Positions 47,420 to 54,942 of a stretch of DNA of 60,010 bases are shown piece after piece. Origin of the DNA: Dehalococcoidia bacterium (GTDB lineage: Bacteria; Chloroflexota; Dehalococcoidia; Dehalococcoidales; W498); the NCBI GenBank assembly GCA_011191875.1, contig DUFC01000032.1, positions 1 through 60,010 on the forward strand. The letters run 5' to 3'. Within the stretch, counting starts at the first letter, position 1. Each line of letters opens with the position of its first letter. Made by a program: the position numbers and the translations under genes. The notes below the pieces were generated by a model. It was not told the origin of the DNA. It did not search any database and saw only the letters and a list, made by a program, of their open reading frames with translations.

Positions 47420-47872
47420 TTAATCATAGCTCTCCAAAATCTCTTTAACCTTCGCCGTAGTCACATTGCCATAATAGTCTTTATCAACTACTATTACCGG
47501 TCCTAAGGCACAGCAGCCGAGGCAATTAACCCTCTCCAAGGTAAACTTCATATCTTGTGTCGTCTTACCAGCTTTAATCTTTAAGCTTTCCTCTACCTTA
47601 TCCATAATCCTTGGACCGCCTCGCACATGGCAGGCAGTGCCTAGACAGACATTCACTATATGCTTTCCTCTCGGCGTCAGACTCATGGCTTTATAAAAGC
47701 TAGCCACGCGATATATTTGACTTAGCGGAATTTGGAGCCTTTCGTTAATACGCAGTATGGCTTGCTTAGGGATCCAGTTGAATTCGTTTTGCATATCTAG
47801 GAGTAACTGAATTAAAACTTCCTGCTTAGCAGGATGTCTATCTATAATTTCATCAACTTTCTCTGCTTCCAT
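47420..47872 (-). CDS. nuoE: NuoE-like [2Fe-2S] protein (copy 2)
   Basis: A 150-residue HydC/HndA/NuoE-type protein with ligands in CLGTACHVRG and NCLGCCALGPV. The track start (47902) adds ten residues; ATG 47872 with GGAGAGGAGG upstream is preferred. It overlaps the HdrA N-half gene by 20 bp and precedes nuoF copy 2 by 9 bp, so it is translationally tied to both. Confidence 0.92.
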   Translation of the reverse strand: MEAEKVDEIIDRHPAKQEVLIQLLLDMQNEFNWIPKQAILRINERLQIPLSQIYRVASFYKAMSLTPRGKHIVNVCLGTACHVRGGPRIMDKVEESLKIKAGKTTQDMKFTLERVNCLGCCALGPVIVVDKDYYGNVTTAKVKEILESYD

Positions 47873-48674
47873 CTCCTCCTCTCCTTTCCCCTTGAGGCAC
47901 ATATCTCACCGGGCAATTCTTATAGCACTCCCCACAGCCAGTGCACTTATCCATATCAATATATCTTGCCTTCTTCCTGATCTTGACCGTAAAGTTGCCT
48001 ACATACCCTGAGACCTCTACAATCTCACTATAGGTCATTAGCTCAATGTAAGGATGAGAGCCCACCTGTGTCATTCTCGGTGTGAGAATACAGGCTGAGC
48101 AATCCAGGGTGGGGAAGGTCTTATCCAGTTGTGACATATGCCCCCCAATACTGGGTTCCCTCTCTACCATGTAAACCTTATGTTCAGAATCAGCAATCTT
48201 TAACGCCGCCTGAATACCAGCAATACCCCCACCTACTATCAGAGTATTGGGGTTAACCGGGACTTCCCTGGTCTCTAAGGGCTGATGATAATAAACCCGT
48301 CTCACCGCAGCGCTGACTAAAGCTTTGGCTTTCTCCGTAGCCATCTGTTTGTCCTTGGTTACCCAGGAGCAGTGCTCACGAATATTTGCCATCTCAAACA
48401 GGTACGGATTTATCCCCGCCTCCTGGCAGGCACGGCGAAATGTAGGCTCATGCATCGTTGGTGAGCAGGAGGCAACAACTACACGATTAAGACCCAAGTC
48501 TTTAATATCATCTTTGATTAACTGTTGACCAGGCTCAGAACACATAAATTTATAAGCGCGAGCCACCACTACCGAATCCAAATTCTGGGCAAACTGGGCG
48601 ACTTCGGCGCAGTCAACTGTGCCCGCAATGTTACTACCACAATGACAGACATAAACACCAATTCTAGGTTCCAC
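47853..48674 (-). CDS. hdrA: HdrA N-terminal half (split HdrA)
   Basis: A 273-residue protein matching the first half of heterodisulfide reductase subunit A. The N-terminal cysteine domain has VCHCG and SCSPTMHE, the first part of the flavin domain LIVGGGIAGIQAAL near residue 147, LDCSACILTPRM near 191, and a [4Fe-4S] motif CTGCGECYKNCPV at 244-255. It stops right after this motif, where a full HdrA would continue. The continuation is fused to a NuoG module at 43701. It overlaps hdrB by 11 bp and nuoE by 20 bp. Confidence 0.92.
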   Translation of the reverse strand: MEPRIGVYVCHCGSNIAGTVDCAEVAQFAQNLDSVVVARAYKFMCSEPGQQLIKDDIKDLGLNRVVVASCSPTMHEPTFRRACQEAGINPYLFEMANIREHCSWVTKDKQMATEKAKALVSAAVRRVYYHQPLETREVPVNPNTLIVGGGIAGIQAALKIADSEHKVYMVEREPSIGGHMSQLDKTFPTLDCSACILTPRMTQVGSHPYIELMTYSEIVEVSGYVGNFTVKIRKKARYIDMDKCTGCGECYKNCPVRYVPQGERRGGDGSRES

Positions 48675-49563
48675 TCTTAGCCTCCAGCATTACCTTGGAT
48701 ATAGAGTCTAGTACCTTGCGTGGTGAGACTATATTCGTATTTAATCCCAGTGATATAGGGTCAAGCCCTAAAGCAAGTCCAATTAATTGGCTAGTGAATA
48801 AAACGGGCAAGTTATAATTAGTTTTGAATTTACTATTAACACTACCCTGATATGCATCAAGGTTCATCTGGCACAGCGGACAAACGGTAGTAATGCATTG
48901 AGCCCCATTCTCCGCTGCGTTACCCAGTAATTTACGGATTAAGCCTAGAGCCAAATCCTCTTCAGGGATAATTAAAGCGCCGCCACAGCAGCGGTTCTTT
49001 AGTGGATAAGGAACAGCCTCAGCACCCAGACTCTCCACTATGCGGTCAAGAGACTGGGGAGACTCTGGGTTATCAAAGCCATAATCAGGGCGGACCATCT
49101 GGCAGCCGTAGTAGGGGGCTACCTTAAGTCCGTTAAGTGGCAGTTTAACCTTGGACGCAATAACCTCAGGGGTAACCTCATGGTATAGGACTTCTATTAA
49201 CTGCCTTACTTGCACCCCCCCATGATATATTAAATTGACAACAGCTAAAGCCTCGTTTACCTGTGTCGCTAACTGGGGGTGCTCTTTCAGGTATAGGTTC
49301 GCTTGGTGAAGGGTCAGAAAGCAAGAAGGGCAAGGTGTTACCAGGTCTAACCCAGTTTTCTCGGCTAGGGCTAGATTGCGAGCTGCTATCAGAATAGACT
49401 CCAGTTTGTCTAATGAGCCGTATGGTGTTGAGCCACAGCAGGTCCAGTCCTCCAGTTCAATCAACTCAATATCCAGGGATTTAGCTATAGCCTGAACAGA
49501 AACGCCAAGACCGACCGCTGTAGCCTCAGCTGAGCAACCAGGAAAATAGCAGTAGTACTTCAA
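48664..49563 (-). CDS. hdrB: Heterodisulfide reductase subunit B
   Basis: A 299-residue protein with two CCG domains, which in methanogen HdrB bind two noncubane [4Fe-4S] clusters at the disulfide-reducing site. The motifs are PGCSAE, WTCCGSTPYG and CPSC in the first, and YYGCQMVRP, NRCCGGALI and CPLC in the second. It starts at TTG directly after the hdrC stop. The physiological substrate need not be CoM-CoB disulfide in a bacterium; coupling to MetV/MetF is proposed. Confidence 0.93.
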   Translation of the reverse strand: MKYYCYFPGCSAEATAVGLGVSVQAIAKSLDIELIELEDWTCCGSTPYGSLDKLESILIAARNLALAEKTGLDLVTPCPSCFLTLHQANLYLKEHPQLATQVNEALAVVNLIYHGGVQVRQLIEVLYHEVTPEVIASKVKLPLNGLKVAPYYGCQMVRPDYGFDNPESPQSLDRIVESLGAEAVPYPLKNRCCGGALIIPEEDLALGLIRKLLGNAAENGAQCITTVCPLCQMNLDAYQGSVNSKFKTNYNLPVLFTSQLIGLALGLDPISLGLNTNIVSPRKVLDSISKVMLEAKSGT

Positions 49564-50106
49564 CTAAGTAGTCCTAATCTCCGTGAATTTTTGTATGATC
49601 TTGGCTAAATCCTGTTTACCCTTAACCTTATTGGGCATTAACGGCATACGTTTATGCACAAACAGCTTCAAGCCTTGAGACCACATCTTGAGCGCTGCTA
49701 GGGGATTAGTCATCAGATAATACCTGAGCATAATGCCAACCTCGTGGACCCGCCCATTACCCTTAATAGAACTGACAAAGCTGCGATACATAGCTGGGGT
49801 GCGAGTTCCTTTAACTCTAAAGCCTTGCTGATTTGCCAAGCTCTCTAGAGCATGAGCCAGCTCAGTTGGTTTGACATCCTGGGGACAGCGTACGGTGCAC
49901 ATATAACAGGAGAGGCAATACCACATAGAGTTACTAGATAAGACCTCATCTCGCATCCCTGCTCGTATCATGGCAATAATCTTTCGTGGTGGAAATTCCA
50001 TCTTGTTAGCCGCAGGGCAGGAGCCGGTGCACATACCACACTGGATGCAGGCACGGATATTCTCACCGCCAGGGGTAGCCGCAACCTCCTCCATAAAGCT
50101 CTTCAT
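49564..50106 (-). CDS. hdrC: Heterodisulfide reductase subunit C
   Basis: A 180-residue electron-transfer protein with two [4Fe-4S] motifs, CIQCGMCTGSCP and CLSCYMCTVRCP, followed by a helical tail typical of HdrC. It is the first gene of the hdrCBA-nuoEF string. The ATG has no Shine-Dalgarno, and a promoter lies so close that the transcript would be almost leaderless. Confidence 0.92.
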   Translation of the reverse strand: MKSFMEEVAATPGGENIRACIQCGMCTGSCPAANKMEFPPRKIIAMIRAGMRDEVLSSNSMWYCLSCYMCTVRCPQDVKPTELAHALESLANQQGFRVKGTRTPAMYRSFVSSIKGNGRVHEVGIMLRYYLMTNPLAALKMWSQGLKLFVHKRMPLMPNKVKGKQDLAKIIQKFTEIRTT

Positions 50107-50116
50107 ATCAGCCCGA

Positions 50117-50145
50117 ATATTATCACAAACTTATATGCTTTGCAA
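50117..50145 (-). promoter_or_regulatory. Promoter of the hdrCB string
   Basis: On the - strand TTGCAA (50145-50140) and TAATAT (50122-50117) are 17 bp apart. The expected start, about 7 nt after the -10, is near 50110, only about 4 nt before the hdrC ATG (50106). Confidence 0.5.
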
Positions 50146-50246
50146 GCCCCTAAGCCTTCGGTAATTTGGTGACACATCTCTCTTTTTCAAAGTCGTAGAA
50201 GGTGGCTGATGTTCCCTCTGGTTCGCTATTGCGGGGCTCTTTTTTC

Positions 50247-50339
50247 TGTCATTGCGAGGAGCTTTGCGACGAAGCAATCTTCAGGAATGCCCCTCCACTG
50301 GGATTGCCACGCCCTTCTAAGGAAGGGCTCGCAATGACA
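50247..50339. repeat. 93-bp palindromic dispersed-type repeat element
   Basis: The ends TGTCATTGCGAG and CTCGCAATGACA are perfect 12-bp inverted repeats. Inside are GCAATC/GATTGC and a hairpin GCCCTTC-TAAG-GAAGGGC. This looks like the short non-coding CATTGCGAG...GAAGCAATC type repeat that occurs in many copies in various bacterial genomes. It sits alone in the 370-bp non-coding gap between hdrC and surE. Only one copy is in the window. Confidence 0.85.
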
Positions 50340-50420
50340 TGGAAGCAAGGACAAGAAAGTGTCGCATTCTGAGTAACATAGTGTTCCTAGTCTATCTGAA
50401 CTAAATCAGCCCCATCTTAT

Positions 50421-50449
50421 TTGAAATTATTGTCTCTACATGATAAACT
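50421..50449 (+). promoter_or_regulatory. surE promoter
   Basis: TTGAAA (50421-50426) and TAAACT (50444-50449) are 17 bp apart, 28 bp before the surE ATG. The -10 is the same hexamer as at the ribosomal superoperon promoter. Confidence 0.5.
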
Positions 50450-50476
50450 GTAGGTTCGGAAACAAAAAGATTCTAT

Positions 50477-51256
50477 ATGAGAATACTAGTAACTAATGAT
50501 GATGGTATTTTTGCTCAAGGGCTATGGATATTGGTCAAGGAGCTAACTAATATTGCCCAGGTAGTAGTTGTAGCCCCAGATAGAGAGCAGAGTGCCGTAG
50601 GCACTGCAGTTACCTTATGCCGACCGCTAAGAGCACAAAAAGTGATGCCTATGTTACCAGAAGTAGAGACCTACTCGGTAGAGGGTACCCCGGCAGATAG
50701 TGTTATTCTGGCTTTAGGTGAGCTGGTTGGGAACAAGATAGACTTGGTCATTTCGGGCATAAACCATGGGGTAAATCTGGGTGACGATGTATTCATCTCA
50801 GGAACAGTGGGGGCTGCTTTGCAGGGTTATTTGCGTGGTTTACCAGCCCTTGCCATCTCAATAGATGCTATGGATAATCTCCACATGGATAATGCCGCTA
50901 GGGTAGGCGCATTCATAGCTAATGAGATTGACTCTGGTGCTCTGCCTGACAATATTTTTCTTAATATAAACCTGCCCAGTTTGTCTCTAGCCGAAATCAG
51001 AGGGGTAAGAATTACTCGTTTAGCCAGCGATAGCCATGCTAACTCAGTTGAGGAAAGGCACGATAGCAGACGTAGATACTACTGGCTAGTCCGTGACCGA
51101 ATAAAAAAAAATTCGAATAAGGAAACAGATATATGGGCAATAGAGCAAGGTCATATATCTATCACTCCCTTGCATACTAACCTGTCTAGTAAACCTTCGT
51201 CTCCTATCAGGGATAGCCTATGCGCTGACCTTCTTCATGAGTTAGGCAAATGCTAG
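50477..51256 (+). CDS. surE: 5'/3'-nucleotidase SurE
   Basis: A metal-dependent survival phosphatase acting on nucleoside monophosphates. The 259-residue protein starts RILVTNDDGIFAQG with the metal-binding aspartate pair, and has APDREQSAVG, GTPADSV and SGINHGVNLGDDVFISGTVGAA in pattern. It starts at ATG. A 74-bp gap separates it from rpmH. Confidence 0.96.
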   Translation: MRILVTNDDGIFAQGLWILVKELTNIAQVVVVAPDREQSAVGTAVTLCRPLRAQKVMPMLPEVETYSVEGTPADSVILALGELVGNKIDLVISGINHGVNLGDDVFISGTVGAALQGYLRGLPALAISIDAMDNLHMDNAARVGAFIANEIDSGALPDNIFLNINLPSLSLAEIRGVRITRLASDSHANSVEERHDSRRRYYWLVRDRIKKNSNKETDIWAIEQGHISITPLHTNLSSKPSSPIRDSLCADLLHELGKC

Positions 51257-51330
51257 ATGGTTGGGAAAAGGTGAGGTATCACTGGATATGTTAGGTGAGT
51301 GCTATAGATTGATACTTGAGAGGGGTTAAA

Positions 51331-51471
51331 GTGCCAAAAAGGACTTATCAACCGAAGAGAATTCCGAGGAAGCGAGAGCATGGCTTTCGGGCGAGAATGA
51401 GTACCCGGGGTGGGCGATCTGTCTTAAAAGCAAGGCGACTCAAGGGACGTAAGAAATTGACCGTGGTATGA
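51331..51471 (+). CDS. rpmH: 50S ribosomal protein L34
   Basis: L34 is absent from the ORF track. GTG 51331, preceded by GAGAGGGG, opens a 46-residue product beginning [27 protein letters not shown] and ending KGRKKLTVV, which matches the family in length and motif. It precedes rnpA, the standard bacterial order, but with an unusually long 150-bp gap. Confidence 0.97.
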   Translation: MPKRTYQPKRIPRKREHGFRARMSTRGGRSVLKARRLKGRKKLTVV

Positions 51472-51621
51472 CACAAGAATCAGCACCTTTGCTGGGAGGT
51501 TATTTGTCAACCCTGAAATGGCTTGGTTCGGGGTCAACCTCACCCCTCTGCGTAATTCGTCTCTTCATTTTTGCCTTGATAAATAGCTCCTTTATTAGTA
51601 TTATTAGTAAACTAGCTAAGA

Positions 51622-51993
51622 GTGAGAACAATGAGCCGAGAAGGATATCTTACTAAATCAGAACAGTATGCATTAGTTTACGACAAAGGTAGCTCGTGGG
51701 CGAATAGTTCATTAGTAATGAAGGCTTTACCCAATGGGCTTACCTTATCCAGGTATGGCTTCTCAGTTAGCAAACGAGTAGGTAAGGCAGTAACCAGAAA
51801 TAGGGTAAAGCGTTTGCTTCGTGAAATCTTGCGATTAACACCACTTAAATCGGGGTGGGACATTATATTTATTGCTCGTTCTGGGGCGGCTAATGCAAGT
51901 TATACTGCTCTTGAGAAATCGGTTGAGGGTTTGTTATCTCAAGCCCAGTTATTGGTGGAGGAGTATGAAGAAATTTGCCCTAAAGTTAATTAG
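51622..51993 (+). CDS. rnpA: Ribonuclease P protein component
   Basis: Protein subunit of RNase P, which matures tRNA 5' ends. The RNR motif is in [28 protein letters not shown] in pattern near residue 60. It starts at GTG; ATG 51631 is a close alternative. The product has up to 123 residues. The 3' end overlaps yidD by 29 bp. Confidence 0.94.
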   Translation: MRTMSREGYLTKSEQYALVYDKGSSWANSSLVMKALPNGLTLSRYGFSVSKRVGKAVTRNRVKRLLREILRLTPLKSGWDIIFIARSGAANASYTALEKSVEGLLSQAQLLVEEYEEICPKVN

Positions 51994-52174
51994 ACTTTAT
52001 CAATTGACCCTATCGCAGGTTATGCCACCATCCTGTCGCTTTACCCCAACCTGCTCTCAATATACCTATGAAGCTGTGTCAAAATATGGTTTCTGGAAAG
52101 GGACATGGCTGGGGATGAGGCGATTATCTCGTTGCCATCCCTTCCATCCCGGTGGTTATGACCCTGTGCCATGA
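51965..52174 (+). CDS. yidD: Membrane protein insertion efficiency factor YidD
   Basis: A small membrane-associated protein that assists YidC. The 69-residue product contains the family signature with [19 protein letters not shown], and the C-terminal HPGGYDPVP. The track start at 51872 lies in rnpA; ATG 51965 has GGAGG upstream and gives the usual length. It is encoded between rnpA and yidC as in most bacteria. Confidence 0.96.
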   Translation: MKKFALKLIRLYQLTLSQVMPPSCRFTPTCSQYTYEAVSKYGFWKGTWLGMRRLSRCHPFHPGGYDPVP

Positions 52175-52186
52175 TAGAAGGAGTAA

Positions 52187-53344
52187 ATGGAGATTAAATG
52201 TAATAGAAGATTATTAGGCAAGGTATTGCTCTTTGCGGTAATACTGCTGGTAAGTGGGCTGGGCGTTTTTGGCTGTGCTGGAACCGGTGCTATACCTAGG
52301 GGCTGGTCAGGGGCAGTAGTAGCTGATGGCACTCTATTTTTAGGCTCTATGGAGGGTAAGCTTGTCGCCTTGGATATATCAAGCCAAAGTCGTCTGTGGC
52401 CTGATGTTCTCCTTGAAACTGAGCCTACAGGTGGTGGATTCGGCTGTGCGCCGGCGTCTACGACAGTAGCTATATATGGTTCTCCAGTAGTGGCCGGGGA
52501 ATTGGTTTATGTTGGTGGCTATAATGGTAAAATTTATGCCTTTAGTTCTGGTTCAGGGGCATTGAGGTGGGTGTATCCCCGCCAGGGTAAACGTCAACCT
52601 ATTGTTGGCGGGATTGTGGTATCTCAAGGCAGAGTCTATTTTGGTTGTTCTGACGGGAAGGTCTATGTCCTGGATGCTGAGACTGGAGACGAGGAGTGGG
52701 ACTTTACGACCGGGGATAAGATTTGGTCAACACCGGTAATTGATGGTGATACCCTATTTATAGCTTCTTTTGATAAGAAACTCTATGCTATAAATGCCAT
52801 GACTGGCAAAGGAAAGTGGGAGTTTGATACTGGAGAGGTTGATACTGGAGGGGCTATTGCCTCTACTCCCTTGGTCTATAATGATACGGTTTATATTGGC
52901 TCCTTTGATAGGCATATTTATGCGGTGAGTGCTACCGATGGTAGCCTGATATGGAAGTCAGAGGTTGAAGCTGGTAGCTGGTTCTGGGCAAAGCCGGTTG
53001 TTTATAATAATACTATCTATGCCGGAAATCTTGATGGCAAGGTTTATATCTTGAATGCTGGAACTGGTGATGAGGTAGTAGACGCCATTGACCTTGGGAG
53101 TCCGATTTCCTCGTGGCCGGTTTTAGTTGATAGTACAATTATTATCGCTTCAGAAGATGGTCGGATACGGGCTATAGACACTAGTAATAATCAGAAGAGT
53201 GAATTTAAAAATCTGGGAGAAAAGATAAATGCTCCTCTTAGTGCCAGCGATGGGATTGTTTACATTCATACGAGTGAGGGGGAGCTTCACGCCCTGAATG
53301 CACAAACGGGAGCAATACTGTGGAGTATACCATTAAGTAGTTAG
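52187..53344 (+). CDS. PQQ-type beta-propeller lipoprotein (BamB-like)
   Basis: A 385-residue exported protein. A hydrophobic signal (residues 11-29) ends at a cysteine in VFGCAGTG, a probable lipidation site. At least seven repeats of the PQQ/YncE kind follow (GKIYAF, GKVYVLDAETGDEEW, KLYAINAMTGKGKW, HIYAVSATDGSLIW, ELHALNAQTG), enough for a closed propeller. Its position just upstream of yidC suggests a role in envelope protein assembly. Enzyme activity is unlikely; it is probably a scaffold. Confidence 0.85.
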   Translation: MEIKCNRRLLGKVLLFAVILLVSGLGVFGCAGTGAIPRGWSGAVVADGTLFLGSMEGKLVALDISSQSRLWPDVLLETEPTGGGFGCAPASTTVAIYGSPVVAGELVYVGGYNGKIYAFSSGSGALRWVYPRQGKRQPIVGGIVVSQGRVYFGCSDGKVYVLDAETGDEEWDFTTGDKIWSTPVIDGDTLFIASFDKKLYAINAMTGKGKWEFDTGEVDTGGAIASTPLVYNDTVYIGSFDRHIYAVSATDGSLIWKSEVEAGSWFWAKPVVYNNTIYAGNLDGKVYILNAGTGDEVVDAIDLGSPISSWPVLVDSTIIIASEDGRIRAIDTSNNQKSEFKNLGEKINAPLSASDGIVYIHTSEGELHALNAQTGAILWSIPLSS

Positions 53345-53358
53345 TGAGGTAGATTTCG

Positions 53359-54333
53359 TTGGAAGTAATTGGGCAGGCATGGAATTTAATTATCCTGCAG
53401 CCGGTGATAAATGTTCTCATTGTGCTGTCCCATTATCTGTTCGGTAGCTTTGGGCTGGCTATTATTGCCCTGACTATCGTTGTTAACGGTGCAATGTATC
53501 CCCTTACTCTGAAGCAGATTCGGGCATCCAAGGCAATGCAAGAACTTCAGCCAAAGCTTGCTGAGCTTCAGAAGAAGTATGCCAAGGATAAGGAAAAACT
53601 GGCTAAAGAGCAGATGAGAATGTATAAGGAGTCTGGTATAAGTCCTATGGGTTGTTTAGTGCCGATGCTACTCCAAATGCCTATCTGGATAGCTCTCTTC
53701 CAGTCAATTATACGGCTTTTAGCGGTAACCCCTGAGGATTTCCTGGGTTTGTCTCAGTATCTTTATTCTTGGCCAGTAGTATATTCTGCATTGCCTTTGG
53801 AGAGTAGTTTCCTGTGGTTAAACCTGGCTGTACCTGATCCTCTTTTGTTGCTGCCACTCCTGGTTGGGGGCACAATGTGGGTTCAGCAAAAGATGGTAAC
53901 GCCGACCACTGCTGACCCCAAGCAGCAGACACAGAGCCGGATGATGCTGTGGATGATGCCGCTGATGTTTGCCTTCATCACTTTGCAATTTCCCAGTGGC
54001 CTGGCTCTCTTTTGGGTGACCTCAAGTGTTATCAGGATTGTAATACAATATTTCGTTACTGGGTGGGGTGGCTTAGTTAAAGTAACCACTCCCAAGCCAG
54101 GTGGCAGAGATAAAAAATATATGAAACGAATTGCCCAAGTGGAAGGAAAACCTACAGAGCATGCTGATATCGGGGCTGATATTGTTGAACCTACTTCTGG
54201 GGAGGGAGAAGAATTAGGCTATGGAAAGTCTGGAGATAAGCGCCAAGACAGTGAACGAGGCTATTCAGAGCGCCCTAAAACAATTAGGCGTCAACCAAGA
54301 AGAGGTAGAAGTAACCGTCCTAAAGGAAGGTAG
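53359..54333 (+). CDS. yidC: Membrane protein insertase YidC/Oxa1
   Basis: Inserts proteins into the cytoplasmic membrane. The 324-residue protein lacks the large periplasmic domain of proteobacterial YidC and shows the five-helix form. It has FGLAIIALTIVVNGAMYPL, the coiled QELQPKLAELQKKY region, SPMGCLVPMLLQMPIWIALF, and a basic C-terminal tail. It starts at TTG. The last 113 bp, coding the tail, also encode the start of jag in another frame. Confidence 0.95.
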   Translation: MEVIGQAWNLIILQPVINVLIVLSHYLFGSFGLAIIALTIVVNGAMYPLTLKQIRASKAMQELQPKLAELQKKYAKDKEKLAKEQMRMYKESGISPMGCLVPMLLQMPIWIALFQSIIRLLAVTPEDFLGLSQYLYSWPVVYSALPLESSFLWLNLAVPDPLLLLPLLVGGTMWVQQKMVTPTTADPKQQTQSRMMLWMMPLMFAFITLQFPSGLALFWVTSSVIRIVIQYFVTGWGGLVKVTTPKPGGRDKKYMKRIAQVEGKPTEHADIGADIVEPTSGEGEELGYGKSGDKRQDSERGYSERPKTIRRQPRRGRSNRPKGR

Positions 54334-54874
54334 ACCTGGCATCTTAGGTCTGGGGGGTGAGGAGGCCAGGATTAGGGTGACGCCTAAGGAAGGGGATAAT
54401 ATAGCTGAGGTAGCTAGGAGTGTCTTGGAGACACTACTTAATATAATGGGGGTGAGTGCTTCTTTAGTGCCCCAGGTTAGACCTTCTGGCGAGGGAGAAG
54501 AGGAAGATGCGGCTCCGGTTGTTTTTGATATAGAGGGTGAGGACTTGGGTATTCTAATTGGGCGGCGAGGACAGACCCTTTCTTGCCTGCAATATATTGT
54601 TAGGCTTATTGTAGCTCATCGGATGAAGGCTCGGGTGCCTATCACTATTGATGTGGAGGGGTATAAGCAACGCCGCTATGAAGGATTGCGAGCTCTAGCT
54701 TGGCGTATAGCGGAGGAGGTGAAGGTTAGGGGAGTACCATTTACACTTGAACCTATGTTGGCTTATGAGAGACGTATCATCCACATTACTTTGGCTGACC
54801 ACTCTGATATTACCACTCAGAGTGTTGGTGAGGGTGAGGCTCGTCGGGTAGTTATTCTGCCTAAGGAAAAGTAG
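54221..54874 (+). CDS. jag: RNA-binding protein Jag/KhpB
   Basis: A 217-residue RNA-binding protein with the Jag-N domain at residues 1-45 (SAKTVNEAIQSALKQLGV, GILGLGGEEARI), a KH domain (LGILIGRRGQTLSCLQYIV), and an R3H domain near LEPMLAYERRIIHI. KhpB acts with KhpA in cell elongation and RNA regulation in Firmicutes. The ATG lies 113 bp inside yidC, and the Jag-N domain supports this start. Confidence 0.95.
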   Translation: MESLEISAKTVNEAIQSALKQLGVNQEEVEVTVLKEGRPGILGLGGEEARIRVTPKEGDNIAEVARSVLETLLNIMGVSASLVPQVRPSGEGEEEDAAPVVFDIEGEDLGILIGRRGQTLSCLQYIVRLIVAHRMKARVPITIDVEGYKQRRYEGLRALAWRIAEEVKVRGVPFTLEPMLAYERRIIHITLADHSDITTQSVGEGEARRVVILPKEK

Positions 54875-54942
54875 CCTGGATTGATTTAGGTTGGGAGCCC
54901 ATCCCTGCCGGGCAGAATTTTTAGGTTGAAAGGGTTCTGGTT

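Noticed and set aside
43701-48674. The split HdrA as a sequencing frameshift or simple pseudogene.
   Set aside because: The halves are about 2.4 kb apart with two intact genes between them, both halves keep their cysteine motifs, and overlaps with neighbours look functional.
54875-54942. A T-box leader or terminator before ileS.
   Set aside because: The gap is only 68 bp. The CTGCC-G-GGCAG repeat is too small a stem to act as a terminator, and no T-box consensus is present.
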